Translations under genes and position numbers: made by a program
Notes under the pieces: model-generated
Database searches by the model: none
Told to the model about the DNA's origin: nothing
What the model saw: only the letters and a program-made list of their open reading frames with translations
In this document: piece by piece, positions 57,904 to 64,000 of the stretch
Position numbering within the stretch: position 1 is the first letter of the stretch
How the letters are laid out: every line of letters begins with the position of its first letter
Origin: Klenkia taihuensis
GTDB taxonomy: Bacteria > Actinomycetota > Actinomycetes > Mycobacteriales > Geodermatophilaceae
Reading direction: 5' to 3'
DNA: 64,000 nucleotides
Assembly (NCBI RefSeq): GCF_900112525.1
Contig: NZ_FOMD01000003.1
Location: 372,001-436,000, forward strand

Positions 57904-60017
57904 CGGTAGCGGACGAGCCGGGCGGAGTTGACCGCCACCGCCACCGAGCTGGCGTTGTGCAGCACCGCGGCCAGCACCGGCGACAGCGCCCCGGCGCCGG
58001 CGACGGCCAGGCCCAGGCCGTTGACCGCGATCGACAGGCCGTAGTTCTGCCGGACGATCTGGAGGGTCCGCCCGCCGAGGTCGCGCAGGTCCAGCAGGTG
58101 TCGCAGGTCGTCGCCGACCAGGGCCACGTCGGCGGTCTCCACCGCGACGTCGGTGCCCGACACCCCCATCGCGATGCCGATGTCGGCCGCGGCGAGGGCG
58201 GGGGCGTCGTTGGTGCCGTCGCCGATCACCGCGACGGTGAAGCCCTCGGCGGCGAGCGCGCGGACGACGTCCTGCTTGTCCTCGGGCAGCACCTCGGCCC
58301 GCCACTCGTCGATGCCCAGCTGCCCGGCGACCGCGGCCGCGCTGGTGGCGTGGTCGCCGGTGAGCATGACGATGCGGCGCACCCCGCCGGCCCGCAGCGC
58401 CGCGAGCACCTCGGGCGCCTCGGCGCGGACCTCGTCGCGCAGGCTGACCAGCCCGACCAGCGCGCCGTCCACGGCCAGCAGCAGCGGGGTCTCCGTCTGG
58501 GCCCGCAGGTCGGCCAGCCAGCGCAGCGCGTCCTCGGGCACCGGGACGCCCTCGGCGGCCATCAGCGCCTCGCTGCCCAGCAGCAGCACGCGGCCGTCGG
58601 CCTGGGTCCGCATGCCCAGGCCGAGCAGCACCTCGCACTCCTCGTGCGGCGGGATGAACACGTGCCGCTCCTCGGTGGAGCGGATGACGGCCTGGGCCAG
58701 CGGGTGCCGGGAGTGGATCTCCGAGGAGGCCGCATAGCCGAGCACCTGCTCCGGTGTCCAGCCCGCGTCGAAGGAGACGACGTTGGTGACCACCGGGCGC
58801 CCGACGGTCAGCGTGCCGGTCTTGTCGAACACGACGGCGTCGACCCGGCCGGCGGCCTCCAGGTGGGCGCCGCCCTTGATGAGCACGCCGCGGGAGGCGC
58901 CGTTGCCGATGGCCGCGCTGACCGCGGTGGGCGTGGACAGGCCCACCGCGCAGGGGCAGGCCACCAGCAGCATCGTCATCGCCCGGCGCACGTCGCGGGT
59001 GACCAGCCAGGTGACCGCGGCCAGCGCGAAGGACGCCGGGACGAAGCGGCGGGAGAAGGTGTCGCCGACGGTCTGGATGGGCGCCCGGTCGTCCTGGGCC
59101 TGCTCGACCCGCGCGATGATCCGGCCGATCGCGGTGTCCGAGCCGGTGGCCGAGGCGCGCACCACGACGCGGCCGCGCAGGTTGACCGACCCGGCGTGCA
59201 CCGTCGACCCGGGCCGCACGGTGACCGGCAGCGGCTCCCCGGTGATGGCGGCCTGGTCGACCACGCCCTCGCCCTCGACGACCTCGCCGTCCACGGCGAT
59301 GGTGGCCTGCTCGTGCACGACCACCAGGTCCCCGACCCGCAGCCGGGCCAGGTCCACCTGCTGCTCGACGCCGTCGGCGGCGACCACCCACGCGGTGGAC
59401 TCGGTGCCGGCCAGCAACGCGGAGATGGCGTTGCGGGTGCGGCGCAGGGTGAGGTCCTGCAGCCAGTCGCCGATGTTGAGCAGCCACAGCACGGTCAGCG
59501 CGACGACGTTCTCGCGCAGCAGCAGGCTGGCCACAGTGGCGGCGGTGACCAGCGCATCGGTGCCGGCCGTGCGCTGCCCGGTGAGCGCGCCGACCGCGCC
59601 CTTCATGAACGGGTAGCCGGTGAACACGGTGACCGCCGTGGCGGCCAGCCGGCTCTGGCCGGACAGCACCGGCGGGCGGCCCAGCACGTACCGGCGGACG
59701 CCGAGCAGCACCAGGGCGGCGCCGCCGACGGCGATCCGCAGCAGCTCGCCGTTGCCGACGTCGGCCGAGCGCGGCGCCCGGGCCACCGGCACGTCCGCCG
59801 GCCGCTCGACCGCGGCGGCGACGGCGGCGAGGACGGCGTCCCGGTCGGTGTCCGGGGCGGTCCAGACCACCACGTGCCCGGTGACCGGGAAGGCCTGCAC
59901 GGCCAGCACGCCGGGCACCTCGTCGAGCAGGTCCTCCACGACGACCGACCGCGACGGCGACCCGGCCAGCCCCGGGACGGCCAGCCGCAGCCGACCGCCC
60001 GCGTCGGAGACGATCAT
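57897..60017 (-). CDS. P1B-type metal-transporting ATPase, CtpC-like
   Basis: A 706-residue protein starting at ATG 60017. The N-terminus MIVSDAGGRLRLAVPG resembles mycobacterial CtpC. It has the actuator TGEPLP, the ion-site CPC at residues 354-356, DKTGT at 398-402 (phosphorylated Asp398), SSEIHSRHPLAQAV (HP motif) and GDGTNDAPAL. In M. tuberculosis CtpC exports zinc (originally manganese) with the help of PacL1. The upstream gene here is a PacL-like DUF1490 protein sharing one base of its stop, so zinc export with that partner is likely. It is in the zinc-starvation island, which is discussed in the findings. Confidence 0.93.
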   Translation of the reverse strand: MIVSDAGGRLRLAVPGLAGSPSRSVVVEDLLDEVPGVLAVQAFPVTGHVVVWTAPDTDRDAVLAAVAAAVERPADVPVARAPRSADVGNGELLRIAVGGAALVLLGVRRYVLGRPPVLSGQSRLAATAVTVFTGYPFMKGAVGALTGQRTAGTDALVTAATVASLLLRENVVALTVLWLLNIGDWLQDLTLRRTRNAISALLAGTESTAWVVAADGVEQQVDLARLRVGDLVVVHEQATIAVDGEVVEGEGVVDQAAITGEPLPVTVRPGSTVHAGSVNLRGRVVVRASATGSDTAIGRIIARVEQAQDDRAPIQTVGDTFSRRFVPASFALAAVTWLVTRDVRRAMTMLLVACPCAVGLSTPTAVSAAIGNGASRGVLIKGGAHLEAAGRVDAVVFDKTGTLTVGRPVVTNVVSFDAGWTPEQVLGYAASSEIHSRHPLAQAVIRSTEERHVFIPPHEECEVLLGLGMRTQADGRVLLLGSEALMAAEGVPVPEDALRWLADLRAQTETPLLLAVDGALVGLVSLRDEVRAEAPEVLAALRAGGVRRIVMLTGDHATSAAAVAGQLGIDEWRAEVLPEDKQDVVRALAAEGFTVAVIGDGTNDAPALAAADIGIAMGVSGTDVAVETADVALVGDDLRHLLDLRDLGGRTLQIVRQNYGLSIAVNGLGLAVAGAGALSPVLAAVLHNASSVAVAVNSARLVRYRR

Positions 60018-60328
60018 CAGTGGCTGTGGTCGTGCCCGGCGGAGCGGTCGGCCGGGGGCGGGGCCTGCTCGCCGAGGTCGGCGTAGGCCTGCGCCCGGAC
60101 GTCGCCGGCGGCCAGCCGGGTGCGCTCCACGGCCTTTTCCGCCCGGCGGGCGCCGAGGATCCCGGCCTTGGTGGCGGCCACGGCGACCCGGCGCGGCAGG
60201 CTGCCGGGCTCCCCGCGCTCGGCCGCGCGGACGACGACCACGCCGACCACCCCGGTGGCGACGGTGCCGACGGCCTTGCGCAGCAGGGACCCTGCGCCGG
60301 CGGTGCGGGACTTCTTCTGCTCTGCCAC
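60017..60328 (-). CDS. DUF1490/PacL-like ATPase chaperone
   Basis: A 103-residue protein starting at GTG 60328 with GAGGAG upstream. A basic N-terminus and single membrane helix (residues 20-37, VGTVATGVVGVVVVRAA) are followed by a helical GTRKAEQ-like RRAEKAVERTRLAAGDV and a His-rich end GHDHSH. This is the DUF1490 family; Rv3269 (PacL1) is the characterised member and binds zinc at its C-terminal DxHDHxH-like end to stabilise CtpC. The C-terminal metal site and adjacency to a CtpC-like gene support the same role. Confidence 0.85.
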   Translation of the reverse strand: MAEQKKSRTAGAGSLLRKAVGTVATGVVGVVVVRAAERGEPGSLPRRVAVAATKAGILGARRAEKAVERTRLAAGDVRAQAYADLGEQAPPPADRSAGHDHSH

Positions 60329-60383
60329 GGGGAGCTCCTCGGTCTCGGGGGCGGCGTGCGACGCTGTGCGGCGTCACGGTAGA

Positions 60384-60398
60384 TGAGAACCATGTTCA
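60384..60398. promoter_or_regulatory. Second Zur-like box
   Basis: TGAGAACCATGTTCA matches 11 of 15 positions of the Zur-like box at 55525. It lies between the PacL/CtpC operon (leftward) and the permease/TIGR03943 pair (rightward), overlapping a TAGATG -10-like element and ending at the AGGAGG of the permease. It most likely controls the rightward pair. Confidence 0.6.
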
Positions 60399-60412
60399 GG
60401 AGGAGTGGCGGG

Positions 60413-61390
60413 GTGCACGACGAGGTGCAGGTCACGCGGGCGCGGGTCCGCTCGACCGACGTGCTCGTGGTGCTGCTGCTGGCCGTGGTCGCCGCCCGGT
60501 TCCTGCTGCCGGGGGCCTTCGACGGCGCAGCGGTGCGGGCCTGGTCCACCGTCTTCGTCGCGGTCTGCCTGCAGGCCCTGCCCTTCTTGGTGCTCGGGGT
60601 GCTGCTGTCCGCGGCGATCAGCACGCTGGTGCCGCCGTCCTTCTTCGCCCGCGCGCTGCCCCGCCGGCCCGCCCTCGCGGTGCCGGTTGCCGGGGCCGCC
60701 GGGCTGGTGCTGCCCGGCTGCGAGTGCGCCTCGGTGCCGGTGGCCGGCAGCCTGGTCCGCCGCGGCGTGACCCCGGCGGCGGCGCTGGCCTTCCTGCTCT
60801 CGGCGCCGGCGATCAACCCGGTGGTGCTGGTGGCCACCGCGGTGGCCTTCCCCGACGACCCCGAGATGGTCGTCGCGCGCTTCCTGGCCTCGCTGGCCGT
60901 CGCGGTGGTCATGGGCTGGCTGTGGTCGGCGTTCGGCCGCGGCGAGTGGCTGCGCCCGCCGGTGCGGCACGGGCACACCGCCGGCACCGGCCGGGCGGCG
61001 GCCTTCCTCGGCGTGGTGCAGCACGACCTGGTGCACGCCGGCGGCTTCCTCGTCGTCGGCGGGCTGACCGCCGCCACCCTGCAGGTGGTCGTGCCCCGGG
61101 CCTGGCTGGACGCGGTCGCCGACGAGCCGGTCCTGGCCGTCCTGGTGCTGGCGCTGCTCGCCGTCGTGCTCGCCATCTGCTCGGAGGCCGACGCGTTCGT
61201 CGCCGCCGGGCTGACCTCGTTCTCCCTCAGCGCCCGGCTGGCCTTCCTCGTCGTCGGCCCGGCGGTCGACGTCAAGCTGGTCGCGCTGCAGGCGGGCACC
61301 TTCGGGTCGCGGTTCGCCGTGCGCTTCGCCCCGGTGACGTTCGTCGTCGCGGTGGCCGCGGCCGCGTTCGTGGGCTGGTGGCTGCTGTGA
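60413..61390 (+). CDS. Permease, UPF0718/YraQ (DUF318) family
   Basis: A 325-residue membrane protein starting at GTG 60413, placed by AGGAGGAG at 60398-60405. About nine helices. Family patterns are LQALPFLVLGVLLSAAIST, the CECASVPVAGSLVRRGV motif with a Cys pair, and a matching late CSEADAFVAAGLTSFS. Such permeases are thought to move metals or metal-thiol species; ArsP and YcgR are relatives. It shares a 4-nt overlap with the TIGR03943 gene. The adjacent Zur-like box suggests a role in zinc uptake. Confidence 0.88.
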   Translation: MHDEVQVTRARVRSTDVLVVLLLAVVAARFLLPGAFDGAAVRAWSTVFVAVCLQALPFLVLGVLLSAAISTLVPPSFFARALPRRPALAVPVAGAAGLVLPGCECASVPVAGSLVRRGVTPAAALAFLLSAPAINPVVLVATAVAFPDDPEMVVARFLASLAVAVVMGWLWSAFGRGEWLRPPVRHGHTAGTGRAAAFLGVVQHDLVHAGGFLVVGGLTAATLQVVVPRAWLDAVADEPVLAVLVLALLAVVLAICSEADAFVAAGLTSFSLSARLAFLVVGPAVDVKLVALQAGTFGSRFAVRFAPVTFVVAVAAAAFVGWWLL

Positions 61391-62082
61391 GCCGGCTGAC
61401 CCAGCACCTGCTGCTGGTCCTGCTGGGCGGGGTGACCCTGCGGGTGTCGCTGGGGGAGGGCTACCTGGCCTACGTGCAGGCCGGGTTCCGCCCGCTGCTG
61501 GTCGCCGCGGGCGTGGTCGTGCTCGTCGTCGGCCTGGTGGGGGTGCTGCGGGCCCGGCCCGGCACGGACGACGGCCACCCGGGCCCGCCCGTCGCCTGGC
61601 TGCTGCTGGCCCCGGTCGCCGTCCTGCTGGTGGTCGCCCCCGGGCCGCTGGGGGCGTGGACGGCCGAGCGGCAGGCCGCGCCGGTCGCCGCGCCGCGGTC
61701 GGACGTCCCGCTGGGCATCGGCGCCGACGACCCCGGCGAGACCTACCGCACGCTGACCCTGTCGGGCTACGCGATCCGCACCCAGCAGAGCGACACCGCG
61801 CCGCTGGAGGGCCGGGACATCCGGCTGGTCGGCTTCCTGTCCCCGCGGGAGGGCGGCGGCTGGTACCTGACCCGGATCCGGATCGCGTGCTGCGCCGCCG
61901 ACGCCTCGGCCGTGCGGGTGGTGCTCGACGGCGAGGTCGCCGGGGCCGCCGACCAGTGGGTCGAGGTGGTGGGCCGGTACGCCCCCTCGCTGCCGCACCC
62001 CACCGAGGGCTACCCGGAGCCGGCCCTCACCCCGGACGTCGTGACGCCCGTGCCGGCGCCCGCGGACGGCTACGAGGACTGA
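61387..62082 (+). CDS. TIGR03943/UPF0703 family protein
   Basis: A 231-residue protein starting at GTG 61387 (GTGA overlap with the permease). Two N-terminal hydrophobic helices and a third near residue 75 are followed by an extracellular beta domain with YRTLTLSGYAIRTQQSDTAPLEGRDIRLVGFL and IACCAADASAVRVVLDG, where the Cys pair is the family hallmark. It always occurs with UPF0718 permeases and probably works in the same transport system. Confidence 0.9.
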   Translation: MSRLTQHLLLVLLGGVTLRVSLGEGYLAYVQAGFRPLLVAAGVVVLVVGLVGVLRARPGTDDGHPGPPVAWLLLAPVAVLLVVAPGPLGAWTAERQAAPVAAPRSDVPLGIGADDPGETYRTLTLSGYAIRTQQSDTAPLEGRDIRLVGFLSPREGGGWYLTRIRIACCAADASAVRVVLDGEVAGAADQWVEVVGRYAPSLPHPTEGYPEPALTPDVVTPVPAPADGYED

Positions 62083-63290
62083 GCCGCAGCGGTCCGGACC
62101 CGGCGGGGGAGCAGCCAGGCCGCGACGGCCGCGGGCAGCCCGAGCGCGGCGAGCAGCAGCAGGGTCGGCCGCGGCTGGCCCCCGGCGACCTCGACGGCCA
62201 GCACCAGGACGACGCCCCCGGCGTTGCCGGCCAGCAGCAGCAGGCTGGTCGCCCGGGCCGCCCGGTCGGCGCCGACGTGCAGCTCGGCCCACTCCAGGGC
62301 GACCGGCAGGCCGGCCAGCAGCACGAACCCGACCAGGGGCAGCACCCCGAGCAGCACCGGGCCCGCGGCCGCGGCCGGCAGCGCCCCGGCCAGCCCGAAG
62401 CCGGCGACGGCGGCGAGCGCCGCGGCCAGCAGCACGCCCCGGCGGCGGTCCCGGCCGGCCGCCCAGGCGGGCAGCACGGCGGCCCCGGCGATCCCGGCGA
62501 CGGTCATCCCGGCGATCAGCGGGCCCGCGGTGCCCGGCCGCCCGAGCGCGTCGAGCACCGGGTCCAGCCAGGTCGCGACGGCGTTGAAGACCCCGACGCC
62601 GACGAACAGCACGACGCCCAGCAGCACCAGCACGCGGTCCCGGCCCCACCGGGCGGGCGCGGCGGCCGCGGCGGCGGGGACCGAGCGGGGCGCGACCCGC
62701 AGCAGCAGCACCACGACCGCGGCGCCGACGACCGCGACGGCGGCCGCCTCGGCCCGCAGGAACCCACCCAGGCCCACCGCGCCCACCACCGGTCCGGCCA
62801 CCAGCGCGGCGACCAGGATGCCGACGAACTGGGCGGCGCTGGCCGCCGAGATGGCCGCGGTGCGCCCGGCCGGGGCGGTGTAGCGGACCGCGACGACGGT
62901 GGTGGCGCCCAGCACCAGCGGCTGGCCCAGCGACAGGACCAGCTGCCCGGCCAGCACGACGGCGTAGGAGTCCACCGCGGTCGCCCGGACCAGCGCCCCG
63001 GCGACGGTCAGCGCCGCCCCGGCGGCCAGCGCGGGCACCAGCGAGCGCTCGAGCCACCGGCCGGCGGGCAGGGCCAGCAGGACGAAGGCGAACGGGTTGA
63101 CCGCGGCCAGGACGGCGACCGCGCCGGCGCCCACGCCCAGGGCGCGCGCGGACTCGTCGGTGACGGGGGAGAAGGTCAGCCAGAGCACCTGGGTGGCCGC
63201 GACCAGCGCGCAGAAGGCGGCCAGCAGGGCGCGGGCGCCGGCCGTCGTCCGGCTCGGGACGTCTGCGACCACCGGGGGAGCGTGACCCAC
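62070..63290 (-). CDS. MFS transporter
   Basis: A 406-residue protein starting at GTG 63290 with about 12 hydrophobic helices. It has TQVLWLTFSPVTDESARALGVGAGAVAVLAAVNPFAFVLLALPAGRWLERSLV and WAAGRDRRRGVLL. The proportion of Ala/Leu is high and no specific subfamily is clear. Haem- or drug-efflux proteins of similar build are common in actinobacteria. It overlaps the TIGR03943 gene end by 13 nt. Confidence 0.83.
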   Translation of the reverse strand: MGHAPPVVADVPSRTTAGARALLAAFCALVAATQVLWLTFSPVTDESARALGVGAGAVAVLAAVNPFAFVLLALPAGRWLERSLVPALAAGAALTVAGALVRATAVDSYAVVLAGQLVLSLGQPLVLGATTVVAVRYTAPAGRTAAISAASAAQFVGILVAALVAGPVVGAVGLGGFLRAEAAAVAVVGAAVVVLLLRVAPRSVPAAAAAAPARWGRDRVLVLLGVVLFVGVGVFNAVATWLDPVLDALGRPGTAGPLIAGMTVAGIAGAAVLPAWAAGRDRRRGVLLAAALAAVAGFGLAGALPAAAAGPVLLGVLPLVGFVLLAGLPVALEWAELHVGADRAARATSLLLLAGNAGGVVLVLAVEVAGGQPRPTLLLLAALGLPAAVAAWLLPRRVRTAAAQSS

Positions 63291-63329
63291 CCGACCTTCT
63301 GGGTCAAGCGTCCTGGTCGCGCGTCCCGC

Positions 63330-64000
63330 TCAGACCTCGACGACCTCGAAGGTCCGGCTCGGTGCGACGAACTCCTCCTGCGCGGCCACCGTCAGGATCT
63401 CCCGGCTGCCCGCCTCGGCGGTCATCCGCAGCAGTCCGAACACCGAGGACGCCGCCGCCCCGAGCGCGGTGGCCGCCGACCCCGAGGACATCCAGTGCGC
63501 CAGGAACAGCGCCGCGATCGCGTCACCGGCGCCGTTGACCGACAGGCCCAGCTCCGGGGTGCGCACCCGCCACGCCCGGCCGCCCTCGGCGGCGAGCAGG
63601 TCGACGGCGTCCTCGGGGGTGTCCTCGACGTCCAGGCTGGTCACCAGCACCACCCGCGGGCCGGTGGCCTGGAGCGCGGCGACGGCGTCGCGCACCTCGG
63701 CCAGCGTCCGCGTCCCCCGGCCGGTGAGCAGGTCGAGCTCGAAGTGGTTGGGGGTGACGACGTCGGCGGCGGGCACCGCGACGTCGCGCATGAACTCCGC
63801 GATGCCCGGGCGCACGAACACGCCGCGGCCGACGTCCCCGATCACCGGGTCGCAGCAGTACACCGCCGACGGGTTGGCCTCCCGGACCCGGGCGACGGTG
63901 CCGACGACGGCGTGGCCGATGTCGGCCGAGCCCAGGTAGCCCGACAGCACCGCGTCGCAGCTGCCCAGCACGCCGCGCGCGGCGATGCCGTCCACGACCT
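63330..64000 (-). CDS. pdxY: Pyridoxal kinase (partial, 5' end beyond the window)
   Basis: At least 221 C-terminal residues of a ribokinase-type pyridoxal kinase; the reading frame stays open to the window edge. It has VDGIAARGVLGSCDAVLSGYLGSADIGHAV, VYCCDPVIGDVGRGVFV, VVTPNHFELDLLTG and NGAGDAIAALFLAHWM, the GAGD catalytic motif. PdxY phosphorylates pyridoxal with ATP in the B6 salvage pathway. About 60 N-terminal residues should lie to the right. It is 39 nt upstream of the MFS gene, on the same strand. Confidence 0.92.
   Translation of the reverse strand, partial: VVDGIAARGVLGSCDAVLSGYLGSADIGHAVVGTVARVREANPSAVYCCDPVIGDVGRGVFVRPGIAEFMRDVAVPAADVVTPNHFELDLLTGRGTRTLAEVRDAVAALQATGPRVVLVTSLDVEDTPEDAVDLLAAEGGRAWRVRTPELGLSVNGAGDAIAALFLAHWMSSGSAATALGAAASSVFGLLRMTAEAGSREILTVAAQEEFVAPSRTFEVVEV

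Noticed and set aside
60384-60398. ATG at 60383 as the permease start
   Set aside because: It would bury the Zur-like box in the coding region. The GTG at 60413 has an AGGAGGAG seven bases upstream.
57688-63057. A minus-strand open frame of nearly 1800 codons
   Set aside because: High GC makes stop codons rare in all frames. It runs across several well-supported genes on both strands and its translation is a low-complexity Arg/Ala/Gly shadow.

Overview
The window is about 64 kb of very GC-rich (roughly 75%), gene-dense DNA with many GTG starts and 1-8 nt gene overlaps. It looks like the chromosome of a high-GC actinobacterium. F420-type, mycobacterial-like SigF/UsfX, FabG1-InhA-ferrochelatase, Ku/LigD, PacL/CtpC and Mrf-type genes support this, and the overall gene style suggests Geodermatophilaceae (Blastococcus, Geodermatophilus or Modestobacter type), although no rRNA or marker gene here proves the family. 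I see no tRNA, rRNA, CRISPR array, insertion sequence, integrase or prophage. The last gene (pyridoxal kinase) runs off the right edge.

Left part (1-12.7 kb): a UDP-xylose-synthase-like SDR and two small genes face left. A tight ten-gene operon (1794-12694) faces right. It encodes a carbamoyltransferase, a glycosyltransferase fused to a heptose-bisphosphate phosphatase (GmhB type), two GT9 heptosyltransferase-like proteins, GT4 and GT2 glycosyltransferases, a sedoheptulose-7-phosphate isomerase (GmhA type), an HldE-type kinase/adenylyltransferase and a polysaccharide pyruvyltransferase-like protein. Together they supply every step needed to make ADP-D-glycero-D-manno-heptose and several transferases to use it, which is unusual for a Gram-positive and suggests a decorated heptose-containing surface glycan.

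Core part (12.8-24 kb): fabG, inhA and hemH, a reversed conserved gene, then nfeD and an SPFH protein, in the same order as the M. tuberculosis Rv1483-Rv1488 region. A stress-sigma module follows (SigF-like sigma, UsfX-like anti-sigma, an ATPase-STAS fusion and a STAS antagonist), with topoisomerase IB and two small stress-type genes behind a symmetrical pair of predicted stress promoters. From 23.8 to 26.6 kb there is an NHEJ operon (Ku, LigD-type ligase and LigD-type polymerase as separate proteins), then purU.

Middle (27.5-53.8 kb): mainly housekeeping and accessory genes, including MFS and AI-2E-like membrane proteins, an F420-type oxidoreductase, an XRE-MurA fusion, a Cys-cluster/pentapeptide-repeat protein, an LCP cell-wall ligase, a cyclic-di-AMP (ydaO/yuaA) riboswitch ahead of a secreted transglycosylase, a probable two-subunit acyl-CoA dehydrogenase, a GGDEF-EAL protein with an HDOD partner, and an amidase lipoprotein.

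Right part (53.8-62.1 kb): a zinc-starvation island. A Zur-like operator sits between two divergent operons of cysteine-poor ribosomal proteins (L28, L33, S14, S18 to the right; Mrf-like COG0523 protein, L31, L32 to the left). A YtrA-type GntR operon interrupts it. Then come a CtpC-like metal ATPase with its PacL-like partner and, behind a second Zur-like box, a permease/TIGR03943 pair. The window closes with an MFS transporter and a partial pdxY.
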